Assembly: GCA_019314425.1 (NCBI GenBank)
Contig: JAFCZI010000048.1
Span: 1 to 13,907, forward strand
Reading direction: 5' to 3'
Origin: Deltaproteobacteria bacterium
GTDB taxonomy: Bacteria > Desulfobacterota > DSM-4660 > Desulfatiglandales > Desulfatiglandaceae
Length of the DNA stretch: 13,907 nt
The translations under genes and the position numbers were made by a program. The notes under the pieces are model-generated. The model saw nothing but the letters and a program-made list of their open reading frames with translations, made no database searches and had not been told where the DNA came from. Position 1 is the first letter of the stretch. The number at the start of each line of letters is the position of its first letter. Positions 1 to 6,823 of the stretch are shown here, one piece after another.

Positions 1-430
1 TTCCGACCCGCAATCCGGTCGTGGCGCGGGTGGTGGATGTCGAATGGTGGCGCGATCCCCGGGGAAACCTGGAAGAGGGCGACCTGGTGCAGGCAGGTTC
101 TCCGTCGGTATACCAGTCGGTCCCCATTGTCGGCACCCTTGTTGATAACCGTTATTTCATAACTGAGCGGTCGGCCCAGATACTGTCGCTCAGCCCCGTT
201 TTTCGAGACGACCAGAGCGGGTTGACGTACGGTTGTCGCGCTAGGCGCGGATTCGGCAGTGATTTTCTGCATGATGGCATCATTTTGTAATTGTAGTAAA
301 ATGCTTCCCTGCTGGAGAGGTGTTCCCTCGGTGCAAATTTCTCAATGACATTGATGAACTCGTCAAAGCTGTCTTTTGCTTTGCCCCGTTTTCGAACTCT
401 TTTAGTGGGTGAGAAGATGTTCCAGTTCAT
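1..430 (-). pseudogene. Disrupted ORF after znuB with a DUF11-like segment
   Basis: An ATG (428-430) sits directly after the TAA of the permease gene (431-433), with GGAG about 12 nt upstream, so a gene plausibly starts here. Its frame begins MNWNIFSPTKRVRKRG and is open down to 152, but the residues after about position 340 do not look protein-like. A second minus-strand frame, open from 341 to the left edge, reads EGTPLQQGSILLQL, then a stretch with PALVVSKNGAERQYLGRPL followed by SYEITVINKG. This closely resembles the start of a DUF11 (surface-protein, Ig-like) repeat. The simplest reading is one gene shifted in frame around 330-345. Past about 130 even the second frame loses DUF11 character, and ENLPA, typical of the next DUF11 strand, appears in the third frame, so a second shift is possible. 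It may be a decayed gene or low-quality sequence. No function is assigned. Confidence 0.35.
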
Positions 431-1261
431 TTAAGATTTTGCTCTCCAACTTTTCCTTTTGCCCTTTATGAAATCCAGAATTTGAAAAATGAAAAATCCC
501 ACCCCCGCGACGAGAATAATGGTGGCGCCTGATGTGAGGTCGAACGCGTAGGAAAGCCAAAGTCCCGAGAGCGTGAAGAAAATGCTCAGTATTGAAGCAA
601 GTACCATCATCTGACCCAGGGAACGGGTATATTTTTCAGCGATAAAAGGGGGAATGGTCAACAGGGCAATCACCAGGATCAGCCCCACCACTCGAATGAT
701 CATGACGATGGATAGCGCTGTCATTCCCAACAGCAGCAGGTAGAGTGTTTTGACCGGAACACCCACGACAAAGGCGAACTGTTCATCATAGGAGAGGGCG
801 ACGAACTCTTTGTAGAAAAGCAGAACTATCAGCAATATGAATCCATCCAGCGGCAGCATGAGCCAGAGGTCTGCGGCGGGTACGGCCAGGATGCTGCCGA
901 AGAGGTAGCTCATGAGATCCACATGATAACCGGGGGTCAAATCGATCAAGATGATCCCTAACGCCATGCCGATGGCCCACAGTACTCCGATGATGGTGTC
1001 GGCCCGATGTTTACTCTTCAGGCTGACGGCGCCCATGATGAGGGATACGCCGGAAGCGAAGATGGCGGCGCCGAGAAACGGTGAAAAGCCGCAGAAAAAA
1101 CCAAGACCCACCCCTCCGAAAGCGGCATGGGCGATGCCGCCGGAGATAAATACAATGCGGTTTACCACCACCAGGCTGCCGATAATGCCGCAGGATATGC
1201 TAACCAGCACCCCGGCCAGCAGGGCGTTTCTCATAAAGTCGTATTGAAGGGCTTCCCACAT
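431..1261 (-). CDS. znuB: Metal (zinc/manganese-type) ABC transporter permease, ZnuB/ABC-3 family
   Basis: This is the integral membrane subunit of a metal-ion importer in the cytoplasmic membrane. It has 276 residues, the usual length for the family, and about eight hydrophobic segments across almost the whole chain. Family signatures visible are GGIAHAAFGGVGLG (residues 41-54, with a conserved His) and the HRADTIIGVLWAIGMALG stretch near residue 85. A late VVGLILVIALLTIPP segment matches the ABC-3 coupling region. The Lys/Arg-rich C-terminus (KGKRKSWRAKS) should be cytoplasmic. The ATG lies 12 nt after the stop of the ATPase gene, so the two are very likely co-transcribed. Metal specificity (Zn, Mn or Fe) cannot be decided from the permease, and no Zur- or Fur-type operator is evident. 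The symbol denotes family resemblance. Confidence 0.88.
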   Translation of the reverse strand: MWEALQYDFMRNALLAGVLVSISCGIIGSLVVVNRIVFISGGIAHAAFGGVGLGFFCGFSPFLGAAIFASGVSLIMGAVSLKSKHRADTIIGVLWAIGMALGIILIDLTPGYHVDLMSYLFGSILAVPAADLWLMLPLDGFILLIVLLFYKEFVALSYDEQFAFVVGVPVKTLYLLLLGMTALSIVMIIRVVGLILVIALLTIPPFIAEKYTRSLGQMMVLASILSIFFTLSGLWLSYAFDLTSGATIILVAGVGFFIFQILDFIKGKRKSWRAKS

Positions 1262-1273
1262 TGTTATTATCGC

Positions 1274-2029
1274 CTAATTTTCTTCGTGATGCGGCAGAAC
1301 CCGGTGCGGAATACCGTGGGCAATAAGGTCTACCGGGCATTCATAGGCCATGTCAAGCATTTCGTGGGTGATCCGGGGCTCTTCGTGGTAGATCAGCGTC
1401 CGGTTGACACAGGCCACGGATTTGACGTATCTGGATATGACGCCCACGTCGTGGGTGATGGTCATGATGGTTGCCTGCCGGTTCAGTTCTTTAAGGAAGT
1501 CATAGATATTGTTTTCGAATTCGGGGTCGACTTTGGCGGTGGGTTCATCCAGAAAAAGTATTTCCGGTTCCGTTACCAGGGCCCGGGCGATCAATACCCG
1601 TTGCCTCTGCCCCCCTGATAATTTACCGATAGGCGTGTGTCGCCTGTCCCACATACCCACTTTACGAAGGGCTTCTTCCACCACGGGACGATCCTGGGAT
1701 GAAAAGATTTTTCCCATGCGGGATCGCGCAAGATGTCCCATCGACGCAACATCCATGACGGAAACAGGGAAGGTATTGTTTAAATCCGTATTCTGGGGAA
1801 CGTAACCCACGCGGCGCCGCGCCTGATGGGGCGCATCTCCCAGTACTTTTATGGTGCCCCTGTCGGGTTTCAGTATGCCCAGAAGCAGTTTGAGGAGGGT
1901 TGTTTTCCCCCCTCCGTTGGGGCCGATCATTGCCAGGAAATCCCCTTGCTTCACGGTAAAATTGATATCCTCCAGTATGGGGGTCTTGTCGTAGGAAAAC
2001 CATACCCCGTTCATTTCAATGGCGGGCAT
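1274..2029 (-). CDS. znuC: Metal ABC transporter ATP-binding protein, ZnuC-like
   Basis: This is the cytoplasmic ATPase that drives the metal importer with the downstream permease. From the chosen ATG (2027-2029) it has 251 residues. It shows Walker A GPNGGGKTT (36-44), Q-loop VPQN (77-80), signature LSGGQRQR (137-144), Walker B ILFLDEP (157-163) and the switch His in THD (193). The frame stays open to an ATG at 2140, but the extra 37 residues are encoded by intergenic repeats and by the out-of-frame end of nadC. The ABC domain begins right after the internal MPAIEMNGVWFSYD, so 2029 is preferred although no good Shine-Dalgarno precedes it. The usual partner ZnuA (periplasmic binding protein) is not in the window. 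The C-terminal tail is rich in His and acidic residues (HGIPHRVLPHHEEN), which could bind metal; that is inference. Confidence 0.88.
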   Translation of the reverse strand: MPAIEMNGVWFSYDKTPILEDINFTVKQGDFLAMIGPNGGGKTTLLKLLLGILKPDRGTIKVLGDAPHQARRRVGYVPQNTDLNNTFPVSVMDVASMGHLARSRMGKIFSSQDRPVVEEALRKVGMWDRRHTPIGKLSGGQRQRVLIARALVTEPEILFLDEPTAKVDPEFENNIYDFLKELNRQATIMTITHDVGVISRYVKSVACVNRTLIYHEEPRITHEMLDMAYECPVDLIAHGIPHRVLPHHEEN

Positions 2030-2110
2030 AGTTGTCAGGGGGCAGTTGTCAGGGGGCAGGATGACATTCGAAGCTGGTCTTTCTGCCCCCTGCATGCACC
2101 CTGCACCCTG
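2030..2110. repeat. Intergenic heptamer-type tandem and inverted repeats between nadC and znuC
   Basis: The gap holds two perfect copies of the 14-mer AGTTGTCAGGGGGC (2030-2043, 2044-2057), itself two heptamers, then two copies of the heptamer TGCACCC (2095-2101, 2102-2108). CAGGGGGCAG at 2050-2059 is matched by its exact reverse complement CTGCCCCCTG at 2083-2092, giving a possible 10-bp stem with a 23-nt loop. The hairpin lacks a T-run, so it is not a convincing terminator. Confidence 0.75.
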
Positions 2111-2117
2111 TAAACAG

Positions 2118-3005
2118 TTATGTTCCTTCTGTTTCATCAACCCCCTTATCCTTCCACTTCCTAACAGCTGTTATCTCCAAACTGAAGTCCGCCGCCTCCG
2201 GTGAATGGGTAAGCGCACCCACGGAAATGAAATCAACACCCGTGGATGCGATTTCAAAAACGGTATCCAGGGTGATGCCCCCTGATGCTTCCACCAGGGC
2301 CGAGCCGTTGATAAGATCAACCGCTTCTTTCATTTCAGGGGGCGTCATGTTATCCAGCAGGATGATGTCGGCCCCCGCCCGGCAGGCTTCCTTGACGCCG
2401 GCAAGATCTTCCACTTCCACCTCCACCCTGAGCGTATGGGCCGACCCTTCCCGGGCCAGCGAAACGGCTTTTGAGATGGATCCCGCTGCCGCAATATGAT
2501 TGTCTTTAATCAGGATGCCGTCAAACAGGCCGAATCGGTGATTGTGCCCGCCGCCGGTTCGGACCGCGTATTTGTCGCACCATCTGAGCCCCGGCGCGGT
2601 TTTTCGGGTGTCAAGGATTTTGGCATGGGTTCCCTTGATGGTTTCCACGTATTGACGGGTCAGGGTTGCGATGCCGCTCATGCGTTGAAGAAAATTGAGG
2701 GCGGTTCTCTCACCGGACAAAATGGAGGACAGGCGACCGTTGACTCGGCAGACCGTTGAGCCCTTTGGCACGACTGTACCCTCTTTGTGGTCTACCGAAA
2801 ACGCCAGTGTTGGATCGACTTCAAGAAATGTCTGCTTAAAGACTGCCATGCCGGCCAGGGTCAGCGCTTCCCGTGCAATCAGGATGGCTTCGCCAAAGGC
2901 ATCGGGCGCAACCGTCGCACGGGTGGTGGCATCTCCAGGCCCCAGATCTTCTTCAAGGGCGTGCCGGATCACGCGACTGATTGGCGAAATGGGACCCTTA
3001 TCCAT
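2118..3005 (-). CDS. nadC: Nicotinate-nucleotide diphosphorylase (quinolinate phosphoribosyltransferase)
   Basis: The enzyme converts quinolinate plus PRPP to nicotinate mononucleotide, CO2 and pyrophosphate in de novo NAD synthesis in the cytosol. The protein has 295 residues from ATG 3003-3005, typical for NadC. Hallmarks are DTRKTAPGLR (132-141), GGGHNHRFGLFDGILIKDNH (151-170, with the conserved HxHR and KDNH), the VEVEVED strand (195-201), LLDNM (216-220) and ASGGI (240-244). An in-frame upstream ATG at 3098 would add 31 residues with no family similarity, encoded inside valS, and is rejected. The ATG overlaps the valS stop by 8 bp (ATGGATAA), suggesting translational coupling. nadA and nadB are not nearby. 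Confidence 0.95.
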   Translation of the reverse strand: MDKGPISPISRVIRHALEEDLGPGDATTRATVAPDAFGEAILIAREALTLAGMAVFKQTFLEVDPTLAFSVDHKEGTVVPKGSTVCRVNGRLSSILSGERTALNFLQRMSGIATLTRQYVETIKGTHAKILDTRKTAPGLRWCDKYAVRTGGGHNHRFGLFDGILIKDNHIAAAGSISKAVSLAREGSAHTLRVEVEVEDLAGVKEACRAGADIILLDNMTPPEMKEAVDLINGSALVEASGGITLDTVFEIASTGVDFISVGALTHSPEAADFSLEITAVRKWKDKGVDETEGT

Positions 3006-5658
3006 TGATGTTCTCCAGTACAGACAGGTTATTGGCAAGTTTATCCCGCTTGGCGGACAGGGTTTCGGCTTTGGCCCTGACCTCTGCCACAATATCATCC
3101 GGGGCTTTATCCAGAAAACCGGGGTTTGAAAGTTTCTTTTCCGAGGCTTTCAAGTCTTTCTCAACCTTGGCGATGGATTTGCGAATGCGTTTTTTCTCCT
3201 CCTCAAAATCCAGATCTTTCAGGTCCAAGTAAATGGTGGCGTTCCCGAATACGGTGGTGGCGAATGTTGCGAATTTAGGAAGACCTGAGCCGATGGTCAG
3301 ATTTTTTACTTTGGCCAGAATCTTAAAGTATTCCGAGTTCTTTTGGAGGCAGGCTATCTCCTCCGTATTGACCGTATCAATGGCCGAATTGACATTCATG
3401 GAGGGAGGGAGATTCATTTCCCCCCGAATGTTCCTCATGCCGGTAGTGGTTCCCATGAGGAACGCCATCTCTTTCAGTGCTTCTTCATCCTTTGGAAAGT
3501 CGGATGGCTTCGGAAATGCCGCGCTCATGATGCTGCCCTCAGTCCCGGGAAGTCTCTGCCATATTTCCTCAGTCACAAAGGGCATGAAGGGGTGCAGCAA
3601 TTTCAATGAAGCCCCTAAGGCTTCCCGAACCGTATTTCGCGCGGCATCTTTCAGGACCGGATCTTCTCCGTACAGCTCCTTTTTGGCCATTTCGAGGTAC
3701 CAGTCGCAGAATTCATGCCATACAAACTGGTAGCAGAGACCGGCCGCTTCGTTGAACTGATAGTCGTCAATGGCCCGGGCCACTTCCCCGCTGACCTGGC
3801 CGATGCGGGTTAGAATCCAGCGGTCCGCAAGGGTGGCGGGTTTCGCTTTTGAAGGCGCTGCGTCATGATCATCCACATGATCATCCAGGTTCATGAAGAC
3901 AAAACGGGCCGCGTTCCAAATTTTGTTGACAAAGTGGCGGTATCCGAGAATCGTTTCTTCGGAAAGTTTGATGTCCCGGCCCTGGGCGGCCAGGGCGGCC
4001 AGGGTGAATCGAAAGGCGTCCGTGCCGTGTTCGTCCATGATCACTAGGGGATCGATCACGTTCCCCTTGCTCTTGCTCATCTTTTTGCCTTCCGCGTCCC
4101 GGACGAGCGCGTGGATATACACATCCTTAAACGGGATGTCCCCCATGAAATGAATACCCATCATCATCATTCGTGCGACCCAGAAAAAGAGGATGTCGAA
4201 TCCGGTGACCAGGGCGGCGGTCGGATAAAAAGTGTTTAATTCAGGCGTTTTATCCGGCCATCCCAGGGTGGAAAAAGGCCAGAGGGCCGAACTGAACCAT
4301 GTGTCCAGTACGTCGGTTTCCTGATGGAGATCCCGGCTTTCACAGTGGACGCATTTTGTGGGTGTTGTTTTGGCCACGGTGATCTCACCGCATGCCCCGC
4401 AATACCAGGCCGGGATCCGGTGTCCCCACCAGATCTGTCTGGAGATGCACCAGTCCCTGATGTTGTCCATCCAATCGAAATAAACGCCCTCCCAGTTTGA
4501 CGGATAAATGTGGGTCTTTCCATCCCTGACCGCATCGGCGGCGTCCTTGGCAAGCGGTGCGGTTTTCACGAACCACTGTTTGCTCAAAATGGGCTCGATC
4601 ATGGTTTTGCACCGGTAACAGTGACCCACGGCATTCTGGTACGGTTCGATTTTTTCAAGGAGTCCTTCGGTTTTCAGGTCCGCTACGATTTTTTCACGGC
4701 ACGCGAACCGGTCCATTCCCTCATAGGGTCCGGCCAGTTCGTTCATGATGCCATTGTCATCAATGACCTTGATCCGCTCCAGGCCATGCTGGTTGCCGAT
4801 TTCAAAGTCGTTGGGGTCGTGCGCGGGTGTTATTTTCAGCGCGCCGGTACCGAATTTCATGTCCACATAACGGTCGAAGATAATGGGGATCGGCTTATTC
4901 AGGACCGGGAGCATGACGCGGGCGCCTTTCAAATGGGCGTACCGTTCGTCCTTGGGATTGACCGCCACAGCCGTATCCCCCAGCAGGGTTTCCGGTCGTG
5001 TTGTGGCAACGATGAGGTGACCGGTTCCGTCTTCAAGAAGATACCGAATGTGATAAAGATGACTCTCCTGGTCCTGATGCTCCACCTCCAGATCCGCCAG
5101 GGCCGTGTGGCACCGGGGGCACCAGTTGATGATGTAGTCCCCTCGGTAGATAAGCCCCTCCTCATAGAGGCGCACGAAAACCTCTTTAACGGCTCTCGAA
5201 AGTCCTTCATCCATGGTGAATCTTTCCCGGCTCCAATCACAGGAACAACCCAGCCGTCTCAACTGATTGATGATCAAACCGCCGTATTTTTTGCGCCATT
5301 CCCATACCAGTTCAATGAACTGTTCCCTGCCCACGGCATGCCGGTCCGTACCCTGGGCTGCCAGGTCTCTCTCAACCACGTTCTGGGTGGCGATGCCGGC
5401 ATGATCGGTTCCGGGCTGCCACAGCACATTGTAGCCTGCCATTTTCTTGTAACGGCAGAGTATATCCTGAAGGGTGTTGTTCAGGGCATGGCCCATGTGA
5501 AGGGTTCCGGTCACGTTGGGCGGCGGGATCACAATACAGTATGGGGATTTTTCGGAAGCGGCTGTTGGTTTGAACAGGTCATTTTCCTCCCAGTACTGAT
5601 ACCACTTCGGTTCAACGTCTTTCGGTTCATAACTTTTGGCTATGGGTTCTTTTTCCAT
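2998..5658 (-). CDS. valS: Valyl-tRNA synthetase
   Basis: This class I aminoacyl-tRNA synthetase charges tRNA-Val with valine and edits mischarged threonine. From ATG 5656-5658 it has 886 residues, the normal length. Counting from the TTG two codons earlier, the signature HMGH is at 56-59 after PPPNVTGTL, and KMSKS is at 528-532. The editing-domain TTRPETLLGDTAV is near 221-233. Cys pairs CPRC (182-185), CYRC (349-352) and a CGAC...CVHC zinc-ribbon-like pair (422-441) are visible, as is the conserved DVLDTWFSSALWPF. The last 70 or so residues are a charged coiled coil (FEEEKKRIRKSIAKVEKDL), the tRNA-binding arm of bacterial ValRS. TTG at 5662-5664 is an alternative start: GAGGAG (5670-5675) is 11 nt from the ATG and 5 nt from the TTG. 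Confidence 0.97.
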   Translation of the reverse strand: MEKEPIAKSYEPKDVEPKWYQYWEENDLFKPTAASEKSPYCIVIPPPNVTGTLHMGHALNNTLQDILCRYKKMAGYNVLWQPGTDHAGIATQNVVERDLAAQGTDRHAVGREQFIELVWEWRKKYGGLIINQLRRLGCSCDWSRERFTMDEGLSRAVKEVFVRLYEEGLIYRGDYIINWCPRCHTALADLEVEHQDQESHLYHIRYLLEDGTGHLIVATTRPETLLGDTAVAVNPKDERYAHLKGARVMLPVLNKPIPIIFDRYVDMKFGTGALKITPAHDPNDFEIGNQHGLERIKVIDDNGIMNELAGPYEGMDRFACREKIVADLKTEGLLEKIEPYQNAVGHCYRCKTMIEPILSKQWFVKTAPLAKDAADAVRDGKTHIYPSNWEGVYFDWMDNIRDWCISRQIWWGHRIPAWYCGACGEITVAKTTPTKCVHCESRDLHQETDVLDTWFSSALWPFSTLGWPDKTPELNTFYPTAALVTGFDILFFWVARMMMMGIHFMGDIPFKDVYIHALVRDAEGKKMSKSKGNVIDPLVIMDEHGTDAFRFTLAALAAQGRDIKLSEETILGYRHFVNKIWNAARFVFMNLDDHVDDHDAAPSKAKPATLADRWILTRIGQVSGEVARAIDDYQFNEAAGLCYQFVWHEFCDWYLEMAKKELYGEDPVLKDAARNTVREALGASLKLLHPFMPFVTEEIWQRLPGTEGSIMSAAFPKPSDFPKDEEALKEMAFLMGTTTGMRNIRGEMNLPPSMNVNSAIDTVNTEEIACLQKNSEYFKILAKVKNLTIGSGLPKFATFATTVFGNATIYLDLKDLDFEEEKKRIRKSIAKVEKDLKASEKKLSNPGFLDKAPDDIVAEVRAKAETLSAKRDKLANNLSVLENING

Positions 5659-5693
5659 CGACAATAAAACTCCTCGGATAATGATGTAAATTT

Positions 5694-5722
5694 TTTATAG
5701 CAGGATAGGATGAATCCATCAA
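5694..5722 (-). promoter_or_regulatory. Candidate sigma-70 promoter for valS-nadC
   Basis: Read on the minus strand, TTGATG (5717-5722) and TATAAA (5694-5699) are separated by exactly 17 nt. Transcription would start near 5687, giving a leader of about 28 nt that contains the GAGGAG ribosome-binding site. This is a pattern match only. Confidence 0.5.
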
Positions 5723-5740
5723 GCGCATAACGGGGCCGGT

Positions 5741-5778
5741 AAAAAGGAAGGGGGTTGTAACGGTCTTACAACCCCCTT
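5741..5778 (-). terminator. Intrinsic terminator after the acidic-protein gene
   Basis: AAGGGGGTTGTAA (5748-5760) and its exact reverse complement TTACAACCCCCTT (5766-5778) form a 13-bp stem with a 5-nt loop. On the minus strand the hairpin is followed by CC and then five T residues (5745-5741). It lies 26 nt beyond the stop of the gene at 5805 and upstream of the valS promoter, so it separates the two minus-strand units. There is no T-run on the plus strand. Confidence 0.88.
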
Positions 5779-5804
5779 GACGCTGCCAATAAATTTTGTT
5801 GCCT

Positions 5805-6599
5805 CTATGTGTCAGATGCGCTTACAGTATCGGACGACGCGATGCTTTGCTTCAGGCTGTCTATGGCTTCCTGAATGATTTTTTCAGCGACTTCGGAAAC
5901 GGTTTCACGGACGGCCTTGTCAACGGTTTCCTGAATGATTTCGGTTAGCAGTTCCCTCATTTTTTCTTCAGAAATGCCGGGAATATCATAGATGCCGGCA
6001 CTGCCGGGTTTTTCATCATCATCCGGTTCTCCGTAAGCGGAAAGGAATGCTTCAGATTCCTCAAATTGAGGTTCTTCAGCTTCAAGTGCGTCTTTTTTGA
6101 GATCGGCCAGGATGTCTTCCGGCCCGCCAAAATCAGATGCGCTTTTTTCGAGATCGGCCAGTACATCGTCCAGATGTTCTTGCGATTGTACCGGGAACGA
6201 CTCGGTATCAGCCGCGTCAAGTGCGGATGAGCTCTCAAACTTAAAATCCGAAGATTCCAGTGTTGACAAGCCATTGTCTGGAAACGCTTCTTCCATTTCT
6301 GCCGACTCCGCCAAAGTAGCGGATGCTGCGACGGCCGGGTCTGTTTCTTCCAAAACCGGTGAAGGGAGCGCCAATCCTTCGGCGGTTACATTTTCGTTGA
6401 GTTTGATCCGGTCATGATCCGGCGCTTCCGCGTCGAGTAGCAGCGGCGCCCCAGCATCCAGGGTATCCTTGCCTTCGCTCACCACGTCCATCAATTCTAT
6501 GATCTCATCTGAATTGAGTTCATCGGGATCGGATCCCGGATTCAAGTCGAATGCCGGGGCCTCTTTGCCTTCTTGAGATAGATCTTGATCGTTGCTCAT
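5805..6599 (-). CDS. Acidic low-complexity protein with C-terminal amphipathic helix, function unknown
   Basis: I do not recognise a defined family. From ATG 6597-6599, with GGGGGAG five nt upstream, it has 264 residues; an in-frame upstream ATG at 6674 adds 25 residues and lacks a visible ribosome site. Residues 1-205 or so are rich in Asp, Glu, Ser and Ala and are probably disordered. They contain two related motifs, DDVLADLEKSA and EDILADLKKDA. Residues 210-255 (starting SEEKMRELLTEIIQETVDKA) form a predicted amphipathic helical segment in which EIIQETV and KIIQEAI repeat 20 residues apart. There is no signal peptide or membrane segment. An acidic disordered body plus a C-terminal helical oligomerisation segment recalls PopZ-like scaffolds and the tails of some delta-proteobacterial regulators, but this is architecture only. 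It ends at a strong terminator and is divergent from the AOR gene. Confidence 0.78.
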   Translation of the reverse strand: MSNDQDLSQEGKEAPAFDLNPGSDPDELNSDEIIELMDVVSEGKDTLDAGAPLLLDAEAPDHDRIKLNENVTAEGLALPSPVLEETDPAVAASATLAESAEMEEAFPDNGLSTLESSDFKFESSSALDAADTESFPVQSQEHLDDVLADLEKSASDFGGPEDILADLKKDALEAEEPQFEESEAFLSAYGEPDDDEKPGSAGIYDIPGISEEKMRELLTEIIQETVDKAVRETVSEVAEKIIQEAIDSLKQSIASSDTVSASDT

Positions 6600-6645
6600 C
6601 TGGGCTCCCCCACTGATGGATTTTACGAGCTTGCTTCCTGCCGAA

Positions 6646-6674
6646 TCCGTAACATGAGGGGTTGATATTGTCAA
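6646..6674 (-). promoter_or_regulatory. Weak candidate promoter for the acidic-protein gene
   Basis: On the minus strand a perfect -35 box TTGACA (6669-6674) is followed 17 nt later by TACGGA (6646-6651), a poor -10. The position, about 47 nt upstream of the start codon, is reasonable. The weak -10 keeps confidence low. Confidence 0.28.
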
Positions 6675-6735
6675 GGATTTCCACCGCGCGCATCCTGGAA
6701 AATACCCTGAGGCAGCTCAGAGTACTGGTTTTGCC

Positions 6736-6765
6736 TTGACAATCCAGTGCGTTTTCCTGTATGAA
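6736..6765 (+). promoter_or_regulatory. Candidate sigma-70 promoter for the AOR cassette
   Basis: TTGACA (6736-6741) and TATGAA (6760-6765) are separated by 18 nt. The predicted start near 6772 leaves a leader of about 50 nt before the AOR start codon. It lies in the divergent gap, facing away from the acidic-protein gene. Confidence 0.42.
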
Positions 6766-6823
6766 CACAACGCCAAAGGAATCAACCCGTCGGCTTTGAA
6801 ACAACCACTGAAAAAAGGATATT

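Noticed and set aside
21..290. 89-codon plus-strand frame at the left edge
   Set aside because: It is antisense to the DUF11-like frame, codon-aligned with it, and has no ribosome site or family resemblance.
2050..2092. Hairpin CAGGGGGCAG/CTGCCCCCTG as a terminator for nadC
   Set aside because: The loop is 23 nt and no T-run follows on either strand; it is more likely a by-product of the repeats.
2030..2140. N-terminal extension of the ABC ATPase to an ATG at 2140
   Set aside because: The added residues derive from intergenic repeats and the out-of-frame end of nadC, and the ABC fold begins at the internal Met.
3006..3098. N-terminal extension of NadC to an ATG at 3098
   Set aside because: The 31 extra residues are Pro/Cys-rich, lie wholly within valS and do not match NadC.
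4510..5667. 385-codon open frame on the plus strand opposite valS
   Set aside because: It is fully antisense to the unmistakable valS coding sequence and has no recognisable domain; it is a shadow of valS codon bias.
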